From Labrenzia sp. VG12 (GTDB lineage Bacteria; Pseudomonadota; Alphaproteobacteria; Rhizobiales; Stappiaceae): a stretch of 64,000 nt of DNA. The position numbers and the translations under genes were made by a program. This document shows, one piece after another, positions 34,240 through 42,310 of this stretch. The DNA lies in assembly GCF_002237595.1 (NCBI RefSeq), contig NZ_CP022529.1, forward strand, positions 1,674,001 to 1,738,000. Direction: 5' to 3'. The notes beneath the pieces were generated by a model. The model was not told the origin of the DNA, ran no database searches, and saw only the letters and a list, made by a program, of their open reading frames with translations. Numbering within the stretch: position 1 is the stretch's first letter; each line of letters opens with the position of its first letter.

Positions 34240-34545
34240 TTACCAGCTCGACTTGACCAGGCCCGGGATCTTGCCCAGGGAGCCCAGTTCACGAAGCGCA
34301 ATACGCGACATCTTCAGCTTGCGGTAGAAACCGCGCGGACGGCCGGACACTTCGCAACGGTTGCGAACGCGGTTCGGCGCGGAGTTCCGCGGCAGTTTCG
34401 CCAGCTTCAGGCGGGCGTTGTAGCGCTCTTCCAGGGACAGGCTTTCATCTTTAGCCATTGCCTTCAGAGCAGCGCGCTTCTCAGCGTATTTCTTGACAAG
34501 CTTCTCGCGGCGCTTGTTTTTTTCGACTGCGCTTTTCTTCGCCAT
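34240..34545 (-). CDS. rpsN: 30S ribosomal protein S14 (zinc-independent type)
   Basis: A 101-residue protein of the 30S head. It is the long form that lacks the CxxC pairs of the zinc-binding form; only one cysteine is seen in NRCEVSGRPRGFYRKLKMSR. It ends LVKSSW as in the family. The gap to rplE is 21 bases. Confidence 0.97.
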   Translation of the reverse strand: MAKKSAVEKNKRREKLVKKYAEKRAALKAMAKDESLSLEERYNARLKLAKLPRNSAPNRVRNRCEVSGRPRGFYRKLKMSRIALRELGSLGKIPGLVKSSW

Positions 34546-34566
34546 CGTCGTTCCCTTCCTTGCCCG

Positions 34567-35124
34567 TTACTTCGTGAACGGGAAGTTGAACGCGCGCAGA
34601 AGCTCGCGCGCCTCGTCATCCGTCGGCGCCGTGGTGCAAACGATCACGTCCATACCCCAGATCTGGTCGACCTTGTCGTACTCGATTTCCGGGAACACGA
34701 TGTGTTCTTTGATGCCCATGGCGTAGTTGCCGCGACCGTCGAAGCTCTTCGGATTCAGACCACGGAAGTCACGAACGCGCGGCAGCGCGATGGTGATCAG
34801 GCGATCCATGAATTCGAACATCTGCTGGCGGCGCAGGGTCACCTTGGCACCCAGCGGCATGCCTTCGCGGACCTTGAAGGTCGCGATGGATTTCTTGGCC
34901 TTGGTGATGACCGGCTTCTGACCGGCGATTGCCGCAAGGTCTTCAGCAGCGGTGCGCGCCTTCTTGGAATCGCCAACTGCCTCACCGACACCGATGTTCA
35001 GGACGATTTTTTCCAGCTGCGGAACCTGCATGACGTTCTTGTACTGGAACTTCTCAAGAAGCTGCTTGCGCACGACTTCATCATAATGCGTCTTGAGACG
35101 CGGCACGTAAGTGGTCTCAGCCAT
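34567..35124 (-). CDS. rplE: 50S ribosomal protein L5
   Basis: A 185-residue 5S rRNA-binding protein that contacts P-site tRNA. Conserved parts are the QVPQLEKIVLNIGVGEA strand and the FPEIEYDKVDQIWGMDV segment. It overlaps the rplX reading frame by eight bases. Confidence 0.98.
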   Translation of the reverse strand: MAETTYVPRLKTHYDEVVRKQLLEKFQYKNVMQVPQLEKIVLNIGVGEAVGDSKKARTAAEDLAAIAGQKPVITKAKKSIATFKVREGMPLGAKVTLRRQQMFEFMDRLITIALPRVRDFRGLNPKSFDGRGNYAMGIKEHIVFPEIEYDKVDQIWGMDVIVCTTAPTDDEARELLRAFNFPFTK

Positions 35125-35434
35125 CGATCAGGTCTCCCGAGCGCTTGGCCACACGAACCTTGGTGCCGTCTTCCTGCACCTTGAAGCCGACGCGGGTCGC
35201 CTTGCCGTCCTTCGGATCGGCCAGCGCGATGTTGGACAGGTGGATCGGAGCTTCCTTGGCCACGATGCCAGCTTCCTGCGTCTGGGTTTGCTTCTGGTGA
35301 CGGCGGACCATGTTGATTCCGCGGACCAGGGCCTTGTTGTCGGCCGGCAGCATCTGAACGACTTCGCCGGATTTACCCTTGTCACGGCCGGTCAGCACGA
35401 CCACCGTGTCGCCTTTTTTAATTTTCGCAGCCAT
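35117..35434 (-). CDS. rplX: 50S ribosomal protein L24
   Basis: A 105-residue early assembly protein. The KOW motif IKKGDTVVVLTGRDKGKSGEV is at the N terminus. Its start shares one base with the rplN stop (TGATG) and its end overlaps rplE by eight bases, so the three genes are tightly coupled. Confidence 0.97.
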   Translation of the reverse strand: MAAKIKKGDTVVVLTGRDKGKSGEVVQMLPADNKALVRGINMVRRHQKQTQTQEAGIVAKEAPIHLSNIALADPKDGKATRVGFKVQEDGTKVRVAKRSGDLIDG

Positions 35435-35802
35435 CAGAGCACCTCCGGCGCGAGCGAAATGATCTTCATGTGGTTCTTTGCGCGGAGTTCACGCGGCACC
35501 GGACCAAAGATACGGGTGCCGACAGGCTCCTTGTTGTTGTTGACCAGCACGGCCGCATTGCGGTCGAACCGGATCACGCTGCCATCGGGACGGCGGATAT
35601 CCTTTGCCGTGCGCACGACGACAGCCTTCATCACGTCGCCCTTCTTGACGCGGCCCCGCGGAATAGCCTCTTTGACGGAGACGACGATGATGTCGCCTAC
35701 CTGGGCATATTTACGCTTGGAGCCGCCGAGCACTTTGATGCACATGACACGACGGGCGCCGGAATTGTCGGCGACGTCGAGGTTTGTTTGCATCTGAATC
35801 AT
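35434..35802 (-). CDS. rplN: 50S ribosomal protein L14
   Basis: A 122-residue beta-barrel protein beginning MIQMQTNLDVADNSGARRVMC and containing the conserved RPDGSVIRFDRNAAVLVN segment. It is the first gene of the spc block, 68 bases after rpsQ. Confidence 0.98.
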   Translation of the reverse strand: MIQMQTNLDVADNSGARRVMCIKVLGGSKRKYAQVGDIIVVSVKEAIPRGRVKKGDVMKAVVVRTAKDIRRPDGSVIRFDRNAAVLVNNNKEPVGTRIFGPVPRELRAKNHMKIISLAPEVL

Positions 35803-35870
35803 GACTGGCTGCCTTGTTCTTTTCTTGGCGCTCGGGTCACGAGCGCCTGATGCTCACTATTGAACAGCGG

Positions 35871-36101
35871 TCACTGAGTGACCACGGTCCAACGCTTGTT
35901 TTTCGAGATCGGCGAGCACTCTTCAATCTGAACAGAATCGCCAACCTTGTACTGGTTGTTTTCGTCATGTGCGCGGTACTTCTTCGTCCGGCGCACAGTC
36001 TTCTTGAGCAGCGGGTGCGTGAAGCGGCGCTCCACGTTCACCGTCACCGTTTTGTCATTGGCGTCGCTGACAACGGTGCCCTGCAGGATACGCTTCGGCA
36101 T
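35871..36101 (-). CDS. rpsQ: 30S ribosomal protein S17
   Basis: A 76-residue OB-fold protein. The ATG at 36101 gives the family start MPKRILQGTVVSD; the frame is open 34 codons upstream inside rpmC but without similarity. The conserved TKKYRAHDENN and CSPISKNKRW segments are present. Confidence 0.97.
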   Translation of the reverse strand: MPKRILQGTVVSDANDKTVTVNVERRFTHPLLKKTVRRTKKYRAHDENNQYKVGDSVQIEECSPISKNKRWTVVTQ

Positions 36102-36111
36102 GGCCGTCTCC

Positions 36112-36312
36112 TTACGCGTTCGCCGACACGCGCTTCTCGCGCATGATCGTCTGGATACGCGCGATGTCGCGGCGGATCTGCCGGACACGCGCAGTGTTTT
36201 CAAGCTGACCCGTAGCCTTCTGGAAGCGCAGGTTGAACTGCTCTTTCTTCAGGCCCTCGAGTTCCGTGCGGAGCTCGTCGAGGGTCTTAGCCCGTACATC
36301 GGTCGCCTTCAT
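36112..36312 (-). CDS. rpmC: 50S ribosomal protein L29
   Basis: A 66-residue two-helix protein at the tunnel exit, part of the docking site for trigger factor and SRP. It has ELEGLKKEQFNLRFQKATGQLEN and the closing RRDIARIQTIMREK. It lies 18 bases after rplP. Confidence 0.97.
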   Translation of the reverse strand: MKATDVRAKTLDELRTELEGLKKEQFNLRFQKATGQLENTARVRQIRRDIARIQTIMREKRVSANA

Positions 36313-36330
36313 GGCTTAAACTCCTCTGCC

Positions 36331-36744
36331 TTACTCGCCGATACGCTGAACGAAACGGCATTTGATCGGCAGTTTGGCAGCGGCAAGACGCATCGCTTCG
36401 CGTGCGATCTCTTCCGACACACCGTCAATCTCGAACATGATCCGGCCCGGCTTGACGCGGCAAGCCCAGTAATCCGGAGAACCCTTACCCTTACCCATGC
36501 GGACTTCAGCAGGCTTCGACGAAACCGGCACGTCCGGGAAGATCCGGATCCAAACACGACCCGCACGCTTCATGTGGCGGGTCATAGCACGACGGGCCGC
36601 TTCGATCTGACGTGCAGTCACACGCTCCGGCTCAACAGCCTTCAGACCGAACGCGCCGAAGTTGAGGTCGGTGCCCCCCTTCGACAAGCCGTGGATGCGG
36701 CCTTTGTGCTGCTTGCGGAACTTAGTGCGCTTCGGTTGCAGCAT
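36331..36744 (-). CDS. rplP: 50S ribosomal protein L16
   Basis: A 137-residue protein at the A-site tRNA elbow. It begins MLQPKRTKFRKQHKGR and includes the conserved GKGKGSPDYWACRVKPG loop. It lies 47 bases after rpsC. Confidence 0.98.
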   Translation of the reverse strand: MLQPKRTKFRKQHKGRIHGLSKGGTDLNFGAFGLKAVEPERVTARQIEAARRAMTRHMKRAGRVWIRIFPDVPVSSKPAEVRMGKGKGSPDYWACRVKPGRIMFEIDGVSEEIAREAMRLAAAKLPIKCRFVQRIGE

Positions 36745-36791
36745 CGTTCTTCTCTCGTCTTTCTTATCTTACGAGCGGCAGGCAGCTTGAA

Positions 36792-37520
36792 TTAAGCTGC
36801 GCGCTCGCGGCCCCGATCCCGGCGTCCGCCGCGATCACCCTGGTTACCTTCGGAAGCAGACGTCGCACGGCGTTCAGACGCCATCGGGTCGTGTTCCAGA
36901 ATTTCACCCTTGAAGATCCAGACCTTCACACCGCACACGCCGTAAGCCGTGTGAGCGCTGGCAACACCGTAGTCGATGTCGGCACGCAGGGTGTGGAGCG
37001 GCACGCGACCTTCGCGATACCATTCGATACGAGCAATTTCCGCACCGCCGAGACGGCCGCCGCAGTTGATCCGGATGCCCTGGGCGCCGAGACGCATGGC
37101 GGACTGAACGGCCCGCTTCATGGCGCGGCGGAAGGCAACACGGCGTTCCAGCTGCTGAGCGATAGACGCGGCAACCAGGGTCGCATCGATTTCCGGCTTG
37201 CGCACTTCAACGATGTTGATGTGCACTTCGGAATTGGTGATGTCGGCGATCTTCTTGCGAAGACGCTCGATGTCAGCACCCTTCTTGCCGATGACCACAC
37301 CCGGACGACCGGAATGGATGGACACGCGGCACTTCTTGTGCGGACGTTCGATGACCACTTTGGACACCGCAGCCTGCTTCAGTTCCTTCAGCAGCAGTTC
37401 ACGGATGCGGAAATCTTCGTGCAGAAGATCGCCGTATTCGTTCTTGTTTGCATACCAGCGGGAATCCCAGGTGCGGTTGATCCCGAGGCGCATGCCGATC
37501 GGGTTTGTCTTGTGTCCCAT
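36792..37520 (-). CDS. rpsC: 30S ribosomal protein S3
   Basis: A 242-residue protein lining the mRNA entry site. A KH domain carries PGVVIGKKGADIERLRKKI, and the C domain has GAQGIRINCGGRLGGAEIAR. A basic, Gly/Arg-rich tail (GDRGGRRDRGRERAA) ends the protein. Its start shares one base with the rplV stop (TGATG). Confidence 0.98.
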   Translation of the reverse strand: MGHKTNPIGMRLGINRTWDSRWYANKNEYGDLLHEDFRIRELLLKELKQAAVSKVVIERPHKKCRVSIHSGRPGVVIGKKGADIERLRKKIADITNSEVHINIVEVRKPEIDATLVAASIAQQLERRVAFRRAMKRAVQSAMRLGAQGIRINCGGRLGGAEIARIEWYREGRVPLHTLRADIDYGVASAHTAYGVCGVKVWIFKGEILEHDPMASERRATSASEGNQGDRGGRRDRGRERAA

Positions 37521-37900
37521 CAGGCAGTCTCCTCAACTTCGCGCACGACGATGGTCAGGTTCGAGAAAGGCTTCTCGATCCGGCCAACACGTCCGCGTGC
37601 ACGGGCCTGGAAACGCTTGATGACAAAAGCCTTGCCAACATGAGCTTCGGCAACCACCAGGTTGTCGATGTCCAGGTCATGGTTGTTTTCCGCGTTGGCA
37701 ATGGCGGACATCAGGGTCTTCTTGACATCCTGCGCGATGCGCTTGCGGGAGAATGTCAGGTCCGCAATCGCGGAGCCGACCTTTTTGCCACGGATCGAGG
37801 CCGCAACGAGGTTCAGCTTACGGGGGGAGACGCGGATCATCCGCGTCATTGCCCGAGCCTCATTGTCAGCGAGCGTCCGCTCACTCTTCGGCTTGCCCAT
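37520..37900 (-). CDS. rplV: 50S ribosomal protein L22
   Basis: A 126-residue protein whose long beta hairpin lines the exit tunnel. It has IRVSPRKLNLVAASIRGKKV and the hairpin segment FQARARGRVGRIEKPFSNLTIVV, which is intact, so no macrolide-resistance deletion is seen. It starts two bases after the rpsS stop region. Confidence 0.97.
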   Translation of the reverse strand: MGKPKSERTLADNEARAMTRMIRVSPRKLNLVAASIRGKKVGSAIADLTFSRKRIAQDVKKTLMSAIANAENNHDLDIDNLVVAEAHVGKAFVIKRFQARARGRVGRIEKPFSNLTIVVREVEETA

Positions 37901-37902
37901 CG

Positions 37903-38181
37903 TTACTTCCTCTTCGCCTTCTTGTCGGCGCCGTGTCCGTAGTAGGTCCGGGACGGCGAGAACTCGCCGAACTTGTGACCAATCATCTCTTCAGACACCA
38001 GCACCGGAACGTGCTTTTGACCGTTGTAGACGCCGAAGGTCAAACCGACGAACTGCGGCAGGATCGTCGAGCGGCGGCTCCAGGTCTTGATGACCTCGTT
38101 CCGGCCGGACTCACGTACCTTGTCCGCTTTCTTCAGCAGATACCCGTCGACAAACGGACCTTTCCAGATCGAACGTGCCAC
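37903..38181 (-). CDS. rpsS: 30S ribosomal protein S19
   Basis: A 92-residue head protein. It has the start ARSIWKGPFVDGYLLKKA, the KTWSRRSTILPQFVG strand and a basic tail (GHGADKKAKRK). It lies 11 bases after rplB. Confidence 0.98.
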   Translation of the reverse strand: MARSIWKGPFVDGYLLKKADKVRESGRNEVIKTWSRRSTILPQFVGLTFGVYNGQKHVPVLVSEEMIGHKFGEFSPSRTYYGHGADKKAKRK

Positions 38182-38192
38182 GATCTTGCCCT

Positions 38193-39026
38193 TTACTTCT
38201 TACGCGCGTGGCGGCTGCGGACGATATACTTATCAGTCTGCTTATTGCGCCGCGTGCGCTTACCTTTGGTCGGTTTGCCCCAAGGGGTAACCGGATGACG
38301 ACCACCGGAAGTCCGGCCTTCACCACCACCATGCGGGTGGTCGATCGGGTTCATGGCAACACCGCGGGTATGCGGACGAATGCCAAGCCAGCGGGAACGG
38401 CCAGCCTTGCCGAGGTTCACGTTGGCGTGGTCCGGGTTGGACACGGCGCCAATGGTTGCCATGCAAGTACCGAGCACACGGCGCTGTTCGCCAGACATCA
38501 GGCGAAGCGTGGTGTAACCCTGGTCGCGGCCAACGATCTGAACGAACGCACCGGCAGAGCGGGCGATCTGAGCGCCCTTGCCGGGCTTCAGTTCGATGTT
38601 GTGCACGATCGTGCCGACCGGAATGCGCGACAGCGGTGCTGCGTTGCCCGGCTTCACGTCGACGTTTTCGCCAGCAACAACGGTGTCGCCTTCAGCCAGG
38701 CGCTGCGGCGCCAGGATGTAGCTCAGTTCACCGTCTTCGTAGCGGATCAGAGCGATGAACGCGGTCCGGTTCGGATCGTATTCCATGCGCTCGACCGTTG
38801 CCGGTACGTCCCACTTGCGGCGCTTGAAGTCCACAAGACGGTAAGTCCGCTTGTGACCGCCACCGCGGTTCGGAGACGTCAGGCGGCCGGTGTTGTTGCG
38901 GCCACCGGACTTGGACAGGCCTTCGGTCAGGGTCTTGACCGGCTTGCCCTTCCACAGACCGGAGCGGTCAACCTGTACCAGCTGACGGCGGCCTGGGGAC
39001 GTCGGGTTGAATGTCTTAAGTGCCAT
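38193..39026 (-). CDS. rplB: 50S ribosomal protein L2
   Basis: A 277-residue protein near the peptidyl transferase centre. The conserved segment GVAMNPIDHPHGGGEGRTSGG contains the essential histidine. It ends with a basic tail (KYIVRSRHARKK). It lies 18 bases after rplW. Confidence 0.98.
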   Translation of the reverse strand: MALKTFNPTSPGRRQLVQVDRSGLWKGKPVKTLTEGLSKSGGRNNTGRLTSPNRGGGHKRTYRLVDFKRRKWDVPATVERMEYDPNRTAFIALIRYEDGELSYILAPQRLAEGDTVVAGENVDVKPGNAAPLSRIPVGTIVHNIELKPGKGAQIARSAGAFVQIVGRDQGYTTLRLMSGEQRRVLGTCMATIGAVSNPDHANVNLGKAGRSRWLGIRPHTRGVAMNPIDHPHGGGEGRTSGGRHPVTPWGKPTKGKRTRRNKQTDKYIVRSRHARKK

Positions 39027-39044
39027 TTTCTTCTGGTCCCCGTC

Positions 39045-39338
39045 TTAGAGCCCGGTGGTCACGTCGATGCCGTGACCTTCCTGCAGCGTAACGACGGCCT
39101 TCTTGAAGTCGGACTGACGGCCAAGGCGACCGCGGAAGCGCTTCACCTTGCCCTTGCGGACCAGGGTATTCACTGCCGTGACCTTGACACCGAACAGTGC
39201 TTCGACTGCGGCCTTGATTTCCGGCTTGGTCGCATCGTTTGCAACCTTGAAGACAACCTTGTTCTCTTCAGAAGCCATCGTCGACTTTTCGGTGATCACC
39301 GGGCCGACAATCTTGTCGTAATGAGGAAGTTTGCTCAT
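39045..39338 (-). CDS. rplW: 50S ribosomal protein L23
   Basis: A 97-residue tunnel-exit protein that docks trigger factor and SRP. It has VGPVITEKSTMASEENKVVF near the start and KVKRFRGRLGRQSDFKKA in the loop. Its start overlaps the rplD stop by four bases (ATGA). Confidence 0.97.
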   Translation of the reverse strand: MSKLPHYDKIVGPVITEKSTMASEENKVVFKVANDATKPEIKAAVEALFGVKVTAVNTLVRKGKVKRFRGRLGRQSDFKKAVVTLQEGHGIDVTTGL

Positions 39339-39955
39339 TTGAAGCGCTCCTCAAGTGCGGACACCGCAGCCTTGGTCAACACCAGGGTGTTGGCCCGCAG
39401 GATGTCGTAAACGTTGATGCCCTGAACCGGCAGCACATCCAGATGCGGGATGTTGCGGGAGGCCAGTGCGAAGTTGTTGTCGACTTCGGCGCCGTCGATG
39501 ACCAGAGCGCTGGTCAGGCCGAGCTTGTTCAGCTGGGCCTTCAGAGCCTTGGTCTTGGCTTCAGCAGCCTTGGCGTCTTCAACGACAACGATGCTGTCTG
39601 TCTTTGCTTTTGCCGACAGAGCGTGCTTCAGGCCGAGGGCGCGAACCTTCTTCGGCAGGTCATGGCCGTGATCGCGAACGATCGGGCCGAATGCCTTGCC
39701 ACCACCGCGGAACTGCGGGGCCTTCTTGTTGCCGTGACGTGCGCCGCCGGAGCCTTTCTGGCGAACGAATTTCTTCGTCGTGCCGGAAACTTCCGAACGT
39801 TGCAGCGTCTTGTGGGTGCCGGCCTGGCGTTTCGCCAGCTGCCAGCGCACCACACGGTGGATCAAATCGGTGCGCGGCTCGAGACCGAAGATCTCGTCAG
39901 ACACCGTGATCGAACCGGCCGCCCCACCTTCGAGGGTCTTGACCTGGAGTTCCAT
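39335..39955 (-). CDS. rplD: 50S ribosomal protein L4
   Basis: A 206-residue protein with a tunnel-lining loop (RQKGSGGARHGNKKAPQFRGGG). The ATG at 39955 overlaps the rplC stop by one base (TGATG); a GTG one codon earlier is possible. GGAG lies eight bases before the ATG. In enterobacteria L4 also represses the S10 operon; no such leader can be placed here. Confidence 0.96.
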   Translation of the reverse strand: MELQVKTLEGGAAGSITVSDEIFGLEPRTDLIHRVVRWQLAKRQAGTHKTLQRSEVSGTTKKFVRQKGSGGARHGNKKAPQFRGGGKAFGPIVRDHGHDLPKKVRALGLKHALSAKAKTDSIVVVEDAKAAEAKTKALKAQLNKLGLTSALVIDGAEVDNNFALASRNIPHLDVLPVQGINVYDILRANTLVLTKAAVSALEERFK

Positions 39956-40665
39956 CACTCACTCTCCTTCCCGGCAGCCTCAGTCGCTTCGGACGCCTTG
40001 AAAGCACCCGGAACCGGAACGTTTTCCGGCAGCGCCTTTTTGATCGCGTCGCGGACCAGGATCCAGCCGCCCTTGGCGCCCGGAACAGAGCCCTCGACCA
40101 TGATCAGGCCACGCTCAACATCAGTGCGCACAACCTTCAGGTTCTGCGTGGTCACGCGGGCATCACCCATGTGACCGGCCATTTTCTTGCCCTTGAACAC
40201 GCGGCCCGGGTCCTGACACTGACCGGTGGAACCGTGCGAACGGTGCGAGATCGAGTTACCGTGCGATGCGCGGCCACCACCAAAGTTGTGACGCTTCATT
40301 GCACCGGCAAAACCCTTACCGATGGAGGTGCCGGTCACGTCGACGAACTGACCTTCGACATAGTGGTCAGCGGTCAGCACCGCACCAACGTCGATCAGGT
40401 TGTCCGCGGAAACGCGGAATTCGGCGACGGTCCGCTTCGGCTCGACCTTTGCAACTGCAAAGTGGCCACGCAGCGCCTTCGGCGTGTTCTTAACCTTGCG
40501 GGTACCTGCACCGAGTTGCAGTGCAGTGTAACCATTCTTTTCATCAGTCCGCTGAGCAACGACCTGGCAATTTTCCAGCCGCAGCACGGTGACCGGAACA
40601 TGCTCACCTGCATCGTTGTAGATGCGGGTCATGCCCACTTTCTGAGCGATCACTCCAGAACGCAT
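39955..40665 (-). CDS. rplC: 50S ribosomal protein L3
   Basis: A 236-residue early assembly protein. It starts MRSGVIAQKVGMTRIYN and has the loop FGGGRASHGNSISHRSHGSTGQ that reaches toward the peptidyl transferase centre. The last about 20 residues are an acidic, Ala-rich extension. Confidence 0.98.
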   Translation of the reverse strand: MRSGVIAQKVGMTRIYNDAGEHVPVTVLRLENCQVVAQRTDEKNGYTALQLGAGTRKVKNTPKALRGHFAVAKVEPKRTVAEFRVSADNLIDVGAVLTADHYVEGQFVDVTGTSIGKGFAGAMKRHNFGGGRASHGNSISHRSHGSTGQCQDPGRVFKGKKMAGHMGDARVTTQNLKVVRTDVERGLIMVEGSVPGAKGGWILVRDAIKKALPENVPVPGAFKASEATEAAGKESE

Positions 40666-40689
40666 TGGATGTGTCCCCTTCGAACCGGC

Positions 40690-40998
40690 TTACAGCTTGA
40701 TCTCGACGTCGACACCAGCCGCCAGGTCGAGCTTCATCAGCGCGTCCACGGTCTGGGGAGTCGGATCGACGATGTCGAGAAGACGCTTGTGCGTACGCAT
40801 CTCGAACTGATCGCGGCTTTTCTTATCGATATGCGGTCCGCGAAGCACGGTGTACTTCTCGATCCGCGTCGGCAGCGGCACGGGACCCCGTACCTGAGCA
40901 CCGGTCCGCTTGGCCGTATTGACGATCTCCTTGGTGGAGGCGTCCAGAATACGGTGGTCAAACGCCTTGAGGCGGATCCGGATGTTCTGACCGTTCAT
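40690..40998 (-). CDS. rpsJ: 30S ribosomal protein S10
   Basis: A 102-residue protein, also known as transcription antitermination partner NusE. The ATG at 40998 gives the usual start MNGQNIRIRLKAFDHRILD; six further codons upstream are open but not conserved. The conserved PTRIEKYTVLRGPHIDKKSRDQFE segment is present. It lies 75 bases downstream of tuf, with an inverted repeat between them. Confidence 0.97.
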   Translation of the reverse strand: MNGQNIRIRLKAFDHRILDASTKEIVNTAKRTGAQVRGPVPLPTRIEKYTVLRGPHIDKKSRDQFEMRTHKRLLDIVDPTPQTVDALMKLDLAAGVDVEIKL

Positions 40999-41023
40999 TG
41001 TTATTGTTCCCAACAAATCTGCG

Positions 41024-41071
41024 GGCCTGCCCGCGTAACCAAATTCAGTTTCGCCGGCAGGCCCGGCTGTC
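41024..41071 (-). other. Inverted repeat between tuf and rpsJ
   Basis: GGGCCTGCC and GGCAGGCCC form a 9-bp stem around a loop of about 27 bases in the 75-base gap between tuf and rpsJ. No T tract follows. It may be a processing or attenuation hairpin that sets the boundary between the str and S10 blocks. Confidence 0.4.
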
Positions 41072-41073
41072 GA

Positions 41074-42264
41074 TTATTCGATGATGGATGCGACGACGCC
41101 GGCGCCGACGGTACGGCCACCTTCGCGGATAGCGAAGCGCAGGCCTTCTTCCATGGCGATCGGCACGATCAGCTCAACGTCAACGGAGACGTTGTCGCCC
41201 GGCATCACCATTTCCGTGCCTTCCGGCAGGGACACCACACCGGTCACGTCCGTCGTACGGAAGTAGAACTGCGGGCGGTAGTTGGTGAAGAACGGGGTGT
41301 GACGACCACCTTCTTCCTTGGTGAGGATGTAGGCTTCGGCCTTGAACTTCGTGTGCGGGGTCACAGAACCCGGCTTGCAAAGAACCTGGCCACGCTCAAC
41401 ATCCTCGCGGCCGATGCCGCGGATCAGGGCGCCGATGTTGTCGCCTGCTTCACCGCTGTCCAGCAGCTTGCGGAACATTTCAACACCGGTAACGGTGGTC
41501 TTGGTGGTGTCCTTGATGCCGACGATCTCGACTTCTTCACCCACGTTGATCACACCGCGCTCAACACGGCCGGTCACAACGGTACCGCGGCCGGAGATCG
41601 AGAACACGTCTTCGATCGGCATCAGGAACGGCTGATCCTTCGGACGCTCAGGCGTCGGGATGTAGTCGTCAACCTGAGCCATCAGCTCACGGATCGCGTC
41701 ACGGCCGATGGCCGGATCGCGGTTCTCAACGGCTGCCAGAGCAGAACCCTTGACGATCGGAATGTCGTCGCCCGGGAACTCGTAGGAAGACAGCAGCTCG
41801 CGGATTTCCATTTCAACCAGCTCAAGCAGCTCTTCATCGTCGACCTGGTCGACCTTGTTCATGAAGACAACCAGAGCCGGAACGCCGACCTGACGGGCGA
41901 GCAGGATGTGCTCACGGGTCTGCGGCATCGGGCCGTCTGCGGAAGAACACACCAGGATCGCGCCGTCCATCTGGGCAGCACCGGTGATCATGTTCTTCAC
42001 GTAGTCAGCGTGGCCCGGGCAGTCGACGTGGGCGTAGTGACGGTTGTCCGTCTCATACTCAACGTGTGCCGTGGAGATGGTGATGCCGCGTGCCTTTTCT
42101 TCCGGCGCGCCGTCGATCTCATCATAGGCTTTCGCTTCAGCACCACCGGCTTCAGCCAGCGTCATGGTGATTGCAGCGGTCAGCGTGGTCTTGCCGTGGT
42201 CAACGTGGCCAATCGTGCCAATGTTAACGTGCGGCTTATTGCGCTCAAATTTTTCTTTCGCCAT
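41074..42264 (-). CDS. tuf: Elongation factor Tu (copy 1)
   Basis: A 396-residue GTPase that delivers aminoacyl-tRNA to the ribosome. The P-loop GHVDHGKT is at 19-26, DCPGHADYV and NKVDQVDDEE follow, and domains 2 and 3 are intact. Its protein matches copy 2 at 58683-59873 residue for residue by eye. It lies 46 bases after fusA in the str block. Sequence differences between the copies are few and silent, which suggests gene conversion. Confidence 0.98.
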   Translation of the reverse strand: MAKEKFERNKPHVNIGTIGHVDHGKTTLTAAITMTLAEAGGAEAKAYDEIDGAPEEKARGITISTAHVEYETDNRHYAHVDCPGHADYVKNMITGAAQMDGAILVCSSADGPMPQTREHILLARQVGVPALVVFMNKVDQVDDEELLELVEMEIRELLSSYEFPGDDIPIVKGSALAAVENRDPAIGRDAIRELMAQVDDYIPTPERPKDQPFLMPIEDVFSISGRGTVVTGRVERGVINVGEEVEIVGIKDTTKTTVTGVEMFRKLLDSGEAGDNIGALIRGIGREDVERGQVLCKPGSVTPHTKFKAEAYILTKEEGGRHTPFFTNYRPQFYFRTTDVTGVVSLPEGTEMVMPGDNVSVDVELIVPIAMEEGLRFAIREGGRTVGAGVVASIIE

Positions 42265-42310
42265 CGGATTACTCCGTTTCTCTAATTCTTTTTGACTTCA
42301 AGAGGTGGGA